Origin: Planctomycetota bacterium
Lineage (GTDB): Bacteria > Planctomycetota > Phycisphaerae > UBA1845
Length of the DNA: 64,000 nucleotides
Reading direction: 5' to 3'
Assembly (NCBI GenBank): GCA_029558835.1
Contig: JAKQDH010000008.1
Coordinates: 162,641 to 226,640, forward strand
Part shown: one piece after another, positions 17,925-27,154 of the stretch
Layout of the letters: every line of letters begins with the position of its first letter
Numbering within the stretch: the first letter of the stretch is position 1
The notes under the pieces: generated by a model
The model's input: only the letters and a program-made list of their open reading frames with translations
What the model was told of the DNA's origin: nothing
Databases searched by the model: none
Program-made: the position numbers and the translations under genes

Positions 17925-19088
17925 ATGACGCCCGAACTCGCCGCCGCCCGGTTTTCCGCGCACTTCGGTTGCCAGCCGGAGTGCGTGGTGCGTGCTCCAG
18001 GGCGGGTCAATCTCATCGGCGATCACACCGACTATACGGGTGGCTGGGTGCTGCCGGTAGCCATCGACCGGGCGCTGTACGTGGCCGCGGCCGCCGGTGA
18101 CCCGGCCGAAGTTCAGGTCTACTCCGAGCTGCTCGACGAGCAAGTCGCTTTGCCGCTCAGCGTCTCCAAAGCTGAGGAGCATGCTGGATCATGGAGTCGC
18201 TACGTAATCGGGGTCATCGCGCTGCTGCGGGAGCAGGGGTGCGAACTGAGGGGTGCGAAGCTGTGGATCGGCGGGGACGTGGCTCCGGGGGCGGGGTTGT
18301 CCAGCTCGGCCGCCCTGGAGGTCGGCACGGCTCTGGCGTTGCTCGAAGTGGCGGGACTGCACGTGCCGCGGCCGCAGCTTGCGCAGTTGTGCCGTCGGGC
18401 GGAGAACGAGTACGCGGGTTCGCCGTGCGGGATTATGGACCAGCTTTGCTGCACGTGTGCCCAGGCGGACCACGCGCTGCTGATTGACTGCACGAGCCTG
18501 GCGACCACGCCGGTGCCGCTTCACCTCGGTGACGCACAGCTTGTGGTGCTGGACACGGGGGTCCGCCATTCCATCGCGGGGACGGAGTACGCGACGCGCC
18601 GGCAGGAGTGTGCCCGGGCCCTGGAGATCATCGGCCGGACCCACCCGCAGGTCCGCTGCTTCCGCGACCTGGAGACCCTGCGGGCCGTGCCGCACGGCGA
18701 GCAACTCGGGGCGATTCTCAGCAAGCGAGTGGCCCACGTGGTGAGCGAGAACGGGCGGGTGCGGCAGGCGGCCGAGGCCCTGGGGCAGGGCCGACTGGCG
18801 GAGTTCGGCCGGCTCATGTTCGAATCGCATGCCTCGCTACGCGACGACTACCAGGTCTCCTGCGCCGAACTCGACGACATGGTGGGCGTGGCCGGCAAGA
18901 CCGACGGCGTCTATGGGGCGCGCATGACCGGTGGCGGTTTCGGCGGCAGTGTCGTCGCGCTGGTAGCATCTTCGGCAGTGGAACCCTTCCTTGACTCGCT
19001 GCGGCGGCAATACAGCGAGGTCCATTCGCAACCGTTCACGGCGTTTACCGTGCACGCCTGCGGTGCCGCCACGCGCATACCATTCTGA
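17925..19088 (+). CDS. galK: Galactokinase (GHMP kinase)
   Basis: A 387-residue enzyme phosphorylating galactose to galactose-1-phosphate in the Leloir pathway. The galactokinase signature appears as GRVNLIGDHTDYTGGWVLP near residue 29; the usual GEHTDY is GDHTDY, a Glu-to-Asp change at a sugar-contacting position. The ATP loop GAGLSSSAALE, the catalytic Asp in CGIMDQ and the motif MTGGGFGGS near the end are intact. It starts 6 bases after fmt and is probably cotranscribed with def-fmt. No other galactose genes are nearby. Another GHMP sugar kinase specificity is possible. Confidence 0.9.
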   Translation: MTPELAAARFSAHFGCQPECVVRAPGRVNLIGDHTDYTGGWVLPVAIDRALYVAAAAGDPAEVQVYSELLDEQVALPLSVSKAEEHAGSWSRYVIGVIALLREQGCELRGAKLWIGGDVAPGAGLSSSAALEVGTALALLEVAGLHVPRPQLAQLCRRAENEYAGSPCGIMDQLCCTCAQADHALLIDCTSLATTPVPLHLGDAQLVVLDTGVRHSIAGTEYATRRQECARALEIIGRTHPQVRCFRDLETLRAVPHGEQLGAILSKRVAHVVSENGRVRQAAEALGQGRLAEFGRLMFESHASLRDDYQVSCAELDDMVGVAGKTDGVYGARMTGGGFGGSVVALVASSAVEPFLDSLRRQYSEVHSQPFTAFTVHACGAATRIPF

Positions 19089-19312
19089 GCCGCTCCACGA
19101 ACGGTACTGACGCCACACCATGGCATCGGCCTTACTGGCACCGCCTTGGCTCCTGCTGTAGTGTTGCCCCGCTGCGGGCGACGTGGTGGTTTGCAGCCAC
19201 GCGACGCTCCGCGTCAGCCGCGGGGGGCGTACGTGTTCAGCATCTTCCGCGCGGCGGGGAAGCTCCTCTGATGCACCAGGGAGCGTCTTCGCCTCCGCCA
19301 CCCTTACCCCTA

Positions 19313-19337
19313 CCCCTCTCCCTGGGAGGGAGAGGGG
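19313..19337. repeat. Palindrome of the CCCCTCTCCC/GGGAGAGGGG family
   Basis: Arms CCCCTCTCCCT and AGGGAGAGGGG around GGG. Same family as 7738-7762 and 42844-42868. Confidence 0.7.
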
Positions 19338-19414
19338 TTCAGGCGCCGCGTGCCCGGGCCTGCCTGTGGCCCGCAAGGGTAAAGGATCAACGCTGGACAC
19401 GTACCGACACCCCA

Positions 19415-19436
19415 CGTCGGCCGCGTGGGGCCGACG
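19415..19436. repeat. GTCGGCC/GGCCGAC hairpin
   Basis: CGTCGGCC, spacer GCGTGG, GGCCGACG. The same kind of hairpin recurs at 49610-49631 and 60937-60958, each time between genes. Confidence 0.6.
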
Positions 19437-19641
19437 CTGCGGGCGGGCAATCGAGCCCCGTGAGTGTCACCTTGGCGGAGGAAGCTTGCTGGCAGTCGCA
19501 AGTCTCATCCTGTAGAGTTGCCAGCGGCGTCTCACTCCGACGCAGGGCGGCTCCACGGGCGGTAGCGGGGCGGCGGTCAAGCCTCGGTTGCTGCCGCGGG
19601 GTCCGCAAGTCCACGTTGCAGGCGCGTTTGCGGAGGCGTTC

Positions 19642-20856
19642 GTGTCAGACGCGGAAGTCATTTCGGAAACCGGGCGACGCTATCTGCGGCTGCAACGGGC
19701 GGCCGAGGTGGGGCCCATTCGCCTGGGGCGACTGCTGGCGTACTTCGGCAACGTCGAGGCGGTACTCGAAGCATCGAAGATGGATTTGCTCCGCGTGGAA
19801 GGGATCGGACCGGTGACGGCCGCGGCCGTTCGGCAAGCCCGTGATGACGCCGGCGTGGAGAAGGAGATTGAGCGTGCTGCCGCCTGCGGCGTGCGCATCC
19901 TCTGCCTGGAAGACGCGGAATACCCGGCCACCCTGCGCCGGGTGCCGGATCCGCCGATCTGTCTGTACGTGCGCGGGGCGCTCGAACCGGCGGACACCGT
20001 GGCCATTGCGGTGGTCGGCTCACGACGATGCTCGCATTACGGGTGTGAGCAGGCGGAACGTTTCGGCGCCCTGCTGGGGCAGGCGGGGTTTACCGTGGTG
20101 TCGGGTCTGGCCCGCGGTATCGACGGGCATGCCCACCGTGGCGCGTTACGCAGCGGCGGACGCACGCTGGGGGTGCTGGGCAACGGGTTGGCCAACGTAT
20201 ACCCGCCGGAGCACTTCGCCCTGGCGACGGAGATCACCCAGCACGGGGCACTGCTCAGCGAGTTGCCCTTGGACACCGGCCCGGAAGCGAAGAACTTCCC
20301 GCCTCGGAACCGGATCATCGTGGGACTGGCGCTGGGCGTGCTGGTGGTGGAGGCCGGCGAGCACAGCGGAGCGCTGATCAGCGCGCGACTGGCCAACGAG
20401 TACAACCGCGAGGTCTTCGCGCTGCCCGGCCGCGTCGATCAGCTTGCCACCAGCTCCGGCACCAACGCTCTCATCCGCGACGGGCACGCCAAACTGGTGA
20501 TGAGCCTGGAGGACATCCTGGCCGAGCTGGGGCCCATCGGGGACGCGTTGCGTGGGGGTGTCACCACGGCCGGTGATGGTGATGGGCGCGGCACGGCCCC
20601 GGCATCCGCCCCAGGCCGCTTGAGCGAACCGGAGCAACTGGTCCTCAACGCCCTCGATATCGATCCGCTGGATATCGACACGGTCTGCCGGCAGGTAACA
20701 CTGCCTCCGGCGCGGGTGGCGGCCGTGCTCACTACGCTGCAACTCAAAGGGGTGATCCAACAGTTGCCCGGTCACCGGTTCGTTCGGCGCCGGGCGAGCG
20801 GCCCGGCGGTCGCGGTTGGGAGTGAAGGGCCGAGCGGTCCCGAACCGCAAGGGTGA
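19642..20856 (+). CDS. dprA: DNA-processing protein DprA/Smf
   Basis: 404 residues. Loads RecA on incoming single-stranded DNA during transformation. The start is GTG 19642 with GGAGG five bases upstream. The N-terminal ~90 residues contain helix-hairpin-helix motifs (DLLRVEGIGPVTAAAVRQA). The Rossmann-like core, about 110-310, carries AIAVVGSRRCSHYG, VVSGLARGIDGHAHRGAL, LGNGLANVYPPEH, FPPRNRIIVGLALGVLVVEA and SGALISARLANEYNREVFALPG. A C-terminal winged-helix domain (about 345-395) ends HRFVRR. All expected parts are present and competence is plausible; the prepilin-like gene nearby fits loosely. Confidence 0.95.
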   Translation: MSDAEVISETGRRYLRLQRAAEVGPIRLGRLLAYFGNVEAVLEASKMDLLRVEGIGPVTAAAVRQARDDAGVEKEIERAAACGVRILCLEDAEYPATLRRVPDPPICLYVRGALEPADTVAIAVVGSRRCSHYGCEQAERFGALLGQAGFTVVSGLARGIDGHAHRGALRSGGRTLGVLGNGLANVYPPEHFALATEITQHGALLSELPLDTGPEAKNFPPRNRIIVGLALGVLVVEAGEHSGALISARLANEYNREVFALPGRVDQLATSSGTNALIRDGHAKLVMSLEDILAELGPIGDALRGGVTTAGDGDGRGTAPASAPGRLSEPEQLVLNALDIDPLDIDTVCRQVTLPPARVAAVLTTLQLKGVIQQLPGHRFVRRRASGPAVAVGSEGPSGPEPQG

Positions 20857-21042
20857 GCGAGCGGCGCGGGGGCGTCGTTTGCTGCAGGGCGAAGGCGTGG
20901 GCGCCCTGGACCGTCGCAAGGACGTGTGCTCGCCGGGCCCCGACGGTCGTGTCTCGCAACAGCGCGGCCGGCTTCCGCGCGGTCACGCGGACCCACGAAG
21001 AGTCGGAGGCGTCGGGGTGTCGCGGGTGAAGCCACGGGCGGG

Positions 21043-21185
21043 GTATGTGGTTAGCGTCTCCGATATCCGCGGGTGCCATGCTTTCCCGCGACGCGAGTCG
21101 CGGGTAAGCATGCTGCGGCATCCAGCCCACATGCCCACCCCCACCTGTGGCGGGTGAGGGCATGGCACCCACGCTAAACACGTAC
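21043..21185. repeat. Long palindromic element, family 2 (full copy)
   Basis: About 143 bases. The outer ends are inverted: GTATGTGGTTAGCGT at the left and ACGCTAAACACGTAC at the right. Inside are two separate hairpins: one with CCCGCGAC/GTCGCGGG arms and GTAAGCATG, the other with CACATGCCCACCCCC and GGGTGAGGGCATGGCACC. Other full copies are at 32250-32390 and 58671-58814. Confidence 0.85.
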
Positions 21186-21267
21186 CGGGCGGGACACCCG
21201 GGCCACGACTCCGGCTGTCGCGCGCAGGCGACCCGGCACTGACCAAGCTGGCTCATCAGAAACGGCA

Positions 21268-21294
21268 ACGGCACCGGATCGGGTCCGGTGCCGT
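21268..21294 (-). terminator. Perfect 11-bp hairpin, possible terminator of the pilin gene
   Basis: ACGGCACCGGA, loop TCGGG, TCCGGTGCCGT. It lies about 130 bases past the pilin gene stop. On the minus strand the bases after the stem are moderately T-rich (TGCCGTTTC) but form no long T-run. Confidence 0.45.
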
Positions 21295-21426
21295 CACGGG
21301 AGGACAAATCAAATCTGCTGCGCGTGGGTCAGACGGAGGCACCTCTTCGCGTCGGGCGTGCGCCGGGTTCCAGCGCGGCAAGGCGCGCCGCGCGTTCGCG
21401 CGTGAAGTGCCGCCCGCGTCCCCTCG

Positions 21427-21888
21427 CTAGTTGGTCTGCTTCAGCGTGGTGATCCGGCTGGCATTCACGGCGTTGTAGCGGGCGATGGTGGCGGCGTCGT
21501 CGGTGCCGGCGGTTACCCGCGCCCGGATGATGCCCTTCTTGCTGTTGTACCAGAAGACGCCGCTGGTGTTGTCGGTCTTGTCGGCCGGATGCAGGTCGTC
21601 ACTGGAGACCACCTCGAAGAGCTTGGCCTCAGCCTGATCCGGGAAGTAGGGGTTGGAGGGCAGCGTGTTGCCCTCGAACCAGGTGGCCAGCACGGCAGCG
21701 GGGAATGCCCCGGCTTTGGCGTACTGCGCGGAGATCTGGCGCTGGATGCTGCGCACGATGATCCCGGTGGCGGCCTCGCGGCTGTCGTCGGAGGCTTCCG
21801 TGAACTGCGGAATGACGGCGGCCGCCAGGATGGCCAGGATGACCACGACGATGAGAATCTCAACCAGCGTGAATGCCCGACGAGTCAT
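21427..21888 (-). CDS. Type IV pilin/pseudopilin-like protein
   Basis: 153 residues. ATG 21888 has GGGAG at good distance. The N-terminus MTRRAFTLVEILIVVVILAILAAAVIPQF is a class III prepilin signal: a short positive leader, cleavage before F, Glu at +5 and a 20-residue hydrophobic helix. The residue before the cleavage site is Ala instead of the usual Gly, which prepilin peptidases can tolerate. The rest (about 115 residues) is a soluble globular head with SNPYFPDQAEAKLFEV and GVFWYNSKKGIIRARVTAG, like the major pseudopilin-type proteins abundant in planctomycetes. It stands alone, so the assembly machinery is encoded elsewhere. Confidence 0.88.
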   Translation of the reverse strand: MTRRAFTLVEILIVVVILAILAAAVIPQFTEASDDSREAATGIIVRSIQRQISAQYAKAGAFPAAVLATWFEGNTLPSNPYFPDQAEAKLFEVVSSDDLHPADKTDNTSGVFWYNSKKGIIRARVTAGTDDAATIARYNAVNASRITTLKQTN

Positions 21889-22481
21889 ATCTTTTGCTCC
21901 CGCCAATAACAGCGCGGTGGGTTCCGCCCGGACAGCCCGCGACCGTCCCGAGTCCCCTGCGGCTTGCACCGTGGGATTCATCGGACAGGAACGCGGACCT
22001 GTTGAGTGACTTCCCTGGAACCGGCGGGCGCCGCGGAGAGGGCCGATAACCTGCGCCAAGCGGCTGCCGGACCGCACGCGCCGCGCGCGGCGCCGGCGCG
22101 CAACCGACGTGCGAACCGCCCGTCACGCGCAGGCCGGACAGTTGGGTTTGACCCTCAGGGGGGGCCGAGGGTAGCTTGACGGGCGTCGCCGGACGGGAGA
22201 TGGGAGAGGTTCCCCCAACGTCCACGCGCCGGGCCGCACGGCGAAGCCGGCAGCATCCCGCAGCGCACCGGCAAACCGTGCGTTCAGCGTCTCCGACGCC
22301 TTAGCTGACGTGCTTGCCCGCGGCCGGCCGCGTGTCGAGCAAGCCCGCTTACGACCGCGGCGGTGCTTTCTCGGCGACCGCAGTCAGGGGCGAGCAAGCA
22401 TCCGCGCCGGCCGACATGCCTACCCCTGCCCGCGACAGGTGAGGGCGTGGCACCCACGGCAGGCACGACGGGGCATTCCTC
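21889..22481. other. Intergenic region with decayed family-2 repeat
   Basis: About 590 bases between two divergent genes, presumably holding both promoters. A degraded family-2 palindrome is recognisable at about 22361-22460 (GCGACCGCAGTC, GAGCAAGCATCC, CGACATGCC, GTGAGGGCGTGGCACCC). No gene recognised. Confidence 0.5.
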
Positions 22482-24782
22482 ATGAGCGACGCCCGAGCCA
22501 CGCAGACCGCCCGTTGCCTGGACGAACACGTCCGGGCCCGGCCCGGCTTGCGCGAGCAGATCTTCCGCCAGCTTCTGCTGGAACTGCACGCCCGCGGGTA
22601 CGTCACCGTGGACGGGGTGTACGCGCAAGCACGGGCCCTGGTTCAGACCTCGGCCGCCCAGGACACCGCCCGCGACGACGCGGATCCGGCGTCCGGCGCG
22701 GAGTTGGCCGACCGGCACGCGGCCGTCGATCAACTTGTCCGGGAATACGCCTGCCGGCACTTCACGCCCGCCGACATCGACGACCTGGTCAACGTCGCGG
22801 TGAAGGGCGAACAGATTCGCGCCTTGCAGGACCTCGCCAACCGCACCCGGATATCGTGCGGTGAACTTCTGGAGGCCGTCCACCGGTTCTGCCAGGACTG
22901 GGAGCTGGAAACCGACACGCCCGACCCCGACGTGCTGGGCACGCGGGCCGCCCTGATCCGTCACCTGATCAGCGATCAGCTCGAGTTTATCGGCGTGGCC
23001 AAGCACCACCTGCCGATCCGGTACTTCGATCAGTTCGCAACCCGCATCATCGGTCCGCCCGGTGGAATGGGGCGCATCGGGGGCAAGGCGGGGGGCATGG
23101 TGCTGGCGTGTCGGCTGCTCGAGGAAGCGGGGCAGGCAGACGCCGACTACCTGCCGACGGCCATGCCGCAGTCGTGGTTCCTGCGCAGCGACGTGGTGCA
23201 GGACTTCGTGCAGCTTAACCGTTTCAGCGAGTATCAGAGCCAGAAGTACAAGCCGCTGGATGAGGTTGCCCGCGACTATCCGTTGGTGTGTCAGGTATTC
23301 CGCAGCGGGGCGTTTCCGGCCGAGGTGCTGGCGGACCTGCGGGGACTGCTGCGGGAGGCGGGCACGCATCCGCTGATCGTGCGTTCCAGCAGCCTGCTGG
23401 AAGACCGCTTCGGAGCGGCGTTCTACGGCAAGTACGCCAGCGTGTTCCTGGCCAACCAGGGCAGTCTCGAACAGCGCTTGCGCGGGCTGCTGGAGGCCAT
23501 TGCCGAGGTCTACGCGAGCGTGTTCGCCCCGGAGCCCATCCTCTACCGCCGCGAGCACAACCTGCTCGACTATGTCGAGGAGATGGCGGTGCTGATCCAG
23601 AAGGTGGTGGGCTTTCCGTTCGGCCCGTACTTTCTGCCCGCTTGGGCGGGGGTGGGTTTCTCCCGTAATGAGTATCGCTGGTCGCCGCGCATTCGCCGCG
23701 AGGACGGGCTGCTGAGGATGGTGCTGGGACTGGGCACCCGCGCGGTCGACCGCGGTGGGTCGGATTTCCCCCGCCTGGTGGCCTTGGGCGAGCCGACGCT
23801 GCGTCCCGAGTGCGACGTCGAGGAGATCAGCGCCCGCGCCCAGCGCGAGGTGGACGTCGTCGACCTGCACCGCCGGCAACTCCGATCGGTGGCGCTGCCC
23901 GAGCTGCTCGCGGGCGGCATGGACTTTCCGATGCTCGACGGCATCGTGTCGGTCCGGCAGGATGACGGGCTGTACACGGCCGCCGGGGCGCTGGTCAGCG
24001 CGGACCCCGCGACGTTGTGCATCACGTTTGAGAAGCTGCTACGCTCGACGCCGTTCGCCCAGCGGATGCAGGCGGTGCTGGGCCTGCTGGAGAAGGCGTA
24101 CGGTCGGCCGGTCGAGGTCGAGTTCGCCTGCGACGGGCGGAAACTGTACGTGCTCCAGTGCCGGCCGCAGGCGCCCGCCGGTCGGGCGGAGCCGGTGCCG
24201 CTGCCCCGGCAGTTGCCGCCACAACGCATCCTCTTTGACGCTCGGCGGATGGTGCGGACCGGGCTGTTGGAGGGCATCGAGTACATCGTGTACGTCGATC
24301 CGCGGGCGTACGACGCGTTGCCCGACCCCCAGCGGCGGTGGGAAGTGGCGGGCGTCGTCGGGCGGGTCAATCGCCTGCTGCCTCGCGGGAAGTTCATTCT
24401 GATGGGCCCGGGGCGCTGGGGCAGCCGTGACCTGCGGCTGGGCGTGCCCGTGCGCTACGCCGACATCAACCACACGGCCTTGCTGGTGGAGATCGCCCGC
24501 GAGAGCAGCGGGTTCGTGCCGGCCGTGTCGTTCGGCACGCACTTCTTCCAGGACCTGATTGAGGCGGGCATTCACTACCTGCCGCTGTATCCGGACGAGA
24601 AGGGCAGCCGCTTCAACGAGCCGTTCTTCGTGGAGTCGCCCAATGCCCTGGCGAGCCTGCTGCCCGAGGCGGCCGGCTTCGCGGCCGTGGTGCGCGTCCT
24701 GCACGTCCCCGCGGTGGCCGCCGGCGCCACCGTCACCGTCGCCATGGATGGCGAAACCGATCAGGCGCTGGCGTATCTCTAA
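22482..24782 (+). CDS. PEP-synthase/PPDK N-terminal (ATP-grasp) domain protein, stand-alone
   Basis: A 766-residue cytoplasmic protein. The central region (about 185-560) resembles the nucleotide-binding PEP/pyruvate-binding domain of phosphoenolpyruvate synthase and pyruvate phosphate dikinase: IGGKAGGMVLACRLL, HPLIVRSSSLLEDRFGAAFYGKYAS and VEFACDGRKLYVLQCRPQ. There is no phosphohistidine swivel domain and no C-terminal PEP-binding barrel, so it is not a complete PEP synthase. The C-terminal ~170 residues (GKFILMGPGRWGSRDLRLGV, FGTHFFQDLIEAGIHYLPLY) are a separate conserved module. The N-terminal ~180 are helical. A phosphotransferase acting with a partner is possible; the substrate is unknown. 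Confidence 0.75.
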   Translation: MSDARATQTARCLDEHVRARPGLREQIFRQLLLELHARGYVTVDGVYAQARALVQTSAAQDTARDDADPASGAELADRHAAVDQLVREYACRHFTPADIDDLVNVAVKGEQIRALQDLANRTRISCGELLEAVHRFCQDWELETDTPDPDVLGTRAALIRHLISDQLEFIGVAKHHLPIRYFDQFATRIIGPPGGMGRIGGKAGGMVLACRLLEEAGQADADYLPTAMPQSWFLRSDVVQDFVQLNRFSEYQSQKYKPLDEVARDYPLVCQVFRSGAFPAEVLADLRGLLREAGTHPLIVRSSSLLEDRFGAAFYGKYASVFLANQGSLEQRLRGLLEAIAEVYASVFAPEPILYRREHNLLDYVEEMAVLIQKVVGFPFGPYFLPAWAGVGFSRNEYRWSPRIRREDGLLRMVLGLGTRAVDRGGSDFPRLVALGEPTLRPECDVEEISARAQREVDVVDLHRRQLRSVALPELLAGGMDFPMLDGIVSVRQDDGLYTAAGALVSADPATLCITFEKLLRSTPFAQRMQAVLGLLEKAYGRPVEVEFACDGRKLYVLQCRPQAPAGRAEPVPLPRQLPPQRILFDARRMVRTGLLEGIEYIVYVDPRAYDALPDPQRRWEVAGVVGRVNRLLPRGKFILMGPGRWGSRDLRLGVPVRYADINHTALLVEIARESSGFVPAVSFGTHFFQDLIEAGIHYLPLYPDEKGSRFNEPFFVESPNALASLLPEAAGFAAVVRVLHVPAVAAGATVTVAMDGETDQALAYL

Positions 24783-24810
24783 GTGGGACCGCGCCAATGG
24801 CACACTGCGC

Positions 24811-24861
24811 GGGCGGCATGCCCAAGCGGGCGGCATGCCCAAGCGGCAGGCATGCCGAAGC
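24811..24861. repeat. 17-base tandem repeat (3 units), family-1 arm sequence
   Basis: GGGCGGCATGCCCAAGC twice in exact tandem, followed by GGCAGGCATGCCGAAGC. The unit equals the left arm of the family-1 palindrome found elsewhere in the window. Confidence 0.75.
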
Positions 24862-24884
24862 CGGAGGCATCCGCCGGGCGGCCC

Positions 24885-25072
24885 CGCCCGTCCATGTGGG
24901 GCTTCCCGTCGGCATCCTTGTCGCTTCGGCCCCAGCCGGCGCTGGCGGTACCGTTCTGGGCGGGGCATCCTGCTGCGTCGGCGTAGTCCTCTGCCCCTCG
25001 TGGGCAGCTCGGAACCTCGTTCAGACCCCGAGAGAACGCCGCCTTCTTTCACCCGGCTATCCACGAAACTCG
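24885..25072. repeat. ~187 bp direct repeat, copy A (left flank of island)
   Basis: Aligns with 30767-30953 over its whole length, roughly four bases in five identical by eye. Shared blocks include CCAGCCGGCGCTGGCGG, GGGCGGGGCATCCTGC, CCTCTGCCCCTCG and GCCTTCTTTCAC. Both copies have the same orientation and bracket the kinase-receiver-HD operon and the transposase remnant. Confidence 0.8.
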
Positions 25073-25084
25073 GTCATATCCCCA

Positions 25085-27139
25085 TCAGCCGTGTAGATAC
25101 CGGTATGTCCTATCGTCTTCGGCGAGGAAGGTGCAGGGGATGTTCTCCCGAAGGCAGTACTCTCGCTTGAATCGCAGAAGTTCCTCCTGAAACTCCCAGG
25201 GCATGCGTGTGAGCAATGGCCGGTCCTGGCAGGCCAGCCGTGCGAGGTCGATGCGCAGAGTGTCGCACTGCGAGTCCGGGAAGCCGCGCAGGTACGCTAT
25301 TGCCCGCCCCGCACTCGCCGCCGGCTTGACGGGAGTGGTGATGGACGGGTCGATCCAACCGGCGTCCTCCTGCTGCACAAAGGCTCGCAGGATCTCAATC
25401 TCACCCAGCGAGCGGCTCTTCCTCCCATCGGCCTTCCCACTTAACCGTGGGATACGCAGGTCAACTACGAGCTTCAGATACGCGCCATTCTTGAGCCGCT
25501 GGAAGTTCGCAAGTTTCATCAGGAGCACGTCCAGCGGATTATACACATTCTCGTTCTGGTCCTTGTAGGCCAGAACGCAATGGAGCGGCTCCTGGTCTGT
25601 CACAACCAACCGGCCGTCTTGCAGCCGTCCATTCTCGATCGTCAGATCCTCGACGTGGCTCCACGCGGGGCGACGCGCGATCGCGCGCAGATTGACAAGC
25701 TCGTACAGCCTCTGCGCAGCCTCCCCAACTGGAAGCCGATACCGCCCCCACTCCTGGAGTTCGTCGCAGATGATCAACAGGGCAGCCAGGGGGTCGGCTT
25801 GCGCATCGACCGGCTCAACGAGGCGGTTGTGGAGTAGAATGGCCCGCAGCGCTGGGGCGTACCGCTCCACCAACCACTCACGTCGCGACGAATCAACGCC
25901 CAACTGGGCGTCCATTCGATCCAACTCGGCAAGGATGTGGCGCAAATGGGAGTAACTCACGATGCCGTGGTCGCCATACTCGCCCGGATGACTGCGTAAG
26001 CCCTCAGCCTCCCTCACCGATCCGTTCAGATCGCGCAGGACGTCCCGACAGCTCTGGTCGAGTTGCTCTGCCAATCGCTCGATGTGCCTGCACTCAACCA
26101 GACTCAGTTGTCGCCTGAGCTGCGGGAGTGCGTCAACCACGTATCCCATGTCGTGGTACAGCGCTGCCAGATACCACTGTTCCAGCAGGCGGTGCGGACG
26201 GGCATAACCCGGGAAGACCAAGGCTGTCTGCTCGATGCCCTGCGCCTCTCCGCCTTCGCACCGCACAGCACCACTAAGCAATTCACCCGTGATCCACACG
26301 GCGACAACATGATCCAGATGGTCACGATACTGCGGCTTGCTAAGGTATAGCACACCTTCGCTCTCGACTGCGCGGTTCAGGTGGTGCGCCACCCGGATGC
26401 GCCGGTCGATCCCCCGCTGATCATATCCGATACGTGCGATCGCAGCGATCCGACATCGCGACGCGTCGGGCCCGGCCCGTTCTGCGGCAGCTCTTGCCGC
26501 ACGCCCCCTCGTCGAGGGAGTAGGGCCGATTGCCATGATGCGGGTGGGGTCCCAGCCGCTGCAATAGCCTCCCAAGGCTACGACGGCCCAGCGTACAAAC
26601 GCCTGCTCGCTGTCCGCCAGCAGCCGCTCGAGCGTCAGCAGGGTACACAAGTAGTCGTTCAGCGCGAGACCGGACATACCGACCGTCTGTACGTCTATCA
26701 ACCCCTGCAACACCGCCGCGAGCGGAAGTTCATTCGCACTCTGCCGCCTCGCCACATAGCTACCCAGCAACGTGGCGTATGGAACGCGCCTCTCGTTGTC
26801 GAGCAGCCAACGGCAGAACGCGAGTGGCGTTGCCCCGCCCTCGCACGCTGGTGAGATCATCGCATCTAACAGTGCCACCACATCCGCGACAGTTGCCCGA
26901 CAATTGCCAAGAACACGCTGCCACAATTCCGATCCGACAACGGCCTCTCTAATCGACGTGTACCGCTCGTCTGTCCAAGACTCCCGGCATGCCTCGCTGA
27001 TCAGCGCGGCTTGCTCCTTGCGTCCAGAGCGCAGAAAGTCACGGTCGGCAACGTGCGCCACCATGGTTACCAGGAAATGCGGAAAACGCTGTTCCACCTC
27101 GGGGCGGCTCAGGAACTCGTGAAGCGACGATTGTTGCAT
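25085..27139 (-). CDS. Large HD-domain protein, third gene of the kinase-receiver-HD operon
   Basis: 684 residues, no signal peptide or membrane segment. Residues about 255-465 form an HD metal-dependent phosphohydrolase-type domain with all candidate ligands: H274/H277 in RDHLDHVV, H329-D330 in ALYHDMGY, H391 in GDHGIVS, H437 in ILLHNRLV and D459 in ICDELQEWG. The N-terminal 250 residues are helical and cysteine-containing, without a recognised domain. The C-terminal ~200 (from about 485) are a mixed alpha/beta region of unknown family. It starts 15 bases after the receiver gene stop with a GAGGGGG site and is probably cotranscribed. G+C is visibly lower than in flanking genes. It may hydrolyse a nucleotide or phosphorylated signal as the output of the upstream pair; that is inference. 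Confidence 0.75.
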   Translation of the reverse strand: MQQSSLHEFLSRPEVEQRFPHFLVTMVAHVADRDFLRSGRKEQAALISEACRESWTDERYTSIREAVVGSELWQRVLGNCRATVADVVALLDAMISPACEGGATPLAFCRWLLDNERRVPYATLLGSYVARRQSANELPLAAVLQGLIDVQTVGMSGLALNDYLCTLLTLERLLADSEQAFVRWAVVALGGYCSGWDPTRIMAIGPTPSTRGRAARAAAERAGPDASRCRIAAIARIGYDQRGIDRRIRVAHHLNRAVESEGVLYLSKPQYRDHLDHVVAVWITGELLSGAVRCEGGEAQGIEQTALVFPGYARPHRLLEQWYLAALYHDMGYVVDALPQLRRQLSLVECRHIERLAEQLDQSCRDVLRDLNGSVREAEGLRSHPGEYGDHGIVSYSHLRHILAELDRMDAQLGVDSSRREWLVERYAPALRAILLHNRLVEPVDAQADPLAALLIICDELQEWGRYRLPVGEAAQRLYELVNLRAIARRPAWSHVEDLTIENGRLQDGRLVVTDQEPLHCVLAYKDQNENVYNPLDVLLMKLANFQRLKNGAYLKLVVDLRIPRLSGKADGRKSRSLGEIEILRAFVQQEDAGWIDPSITTPVKPAASAGRAIAYLRGFPDSQCDTLRIDLARLACQDRPLLTRMPWEFQEELLRFKREYCLRENIPCTFLAEDDRTYRYLHG

Positions 27140-27154
27140 GCAGCACGACCCCCC

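Larger units (their letters stand above)
19089..19641. other. Intergenic region with two palindromic repeats
   Basis: About 550 bases between galK and dprA. It holds a CCCCTCTCCC palindrome (19313-19337) and a GTCGGCC/GGCCGAC hairpin (19415-19436). No protein-coding gene was recognised, and no promoter could be singled out for dprA. Confidence 0.5.
20857..21426. other. Intergenic region with a full family-2 palindromic element
   Basis: About 570 bases between dprA and the convergent pilin gene. It contains a full family-2 element (21043-21185) and a strong hairpin (21268-21294). The plus-strand frames here are repeat translation, not genes. Confidence 0.55.
24783..25084. other. Intergenic region at the left edge of the accessory island
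   Basis: About 300 bases. They comprise three imperfect 17-base tandem units (24811-24861, GGGCGGCATGCCCAAGC type) and then copy A of the ~187 bp direct repeat (24885-25072). No gene recognised. Confidence 0.6.

Noticed and set aside
26381..26854. Plus-strand frame inside the HD-domain gene
   Set aside because: No ribosome binding site or recognisable product; the minus-strand HD protein has its catalytic residues intact.
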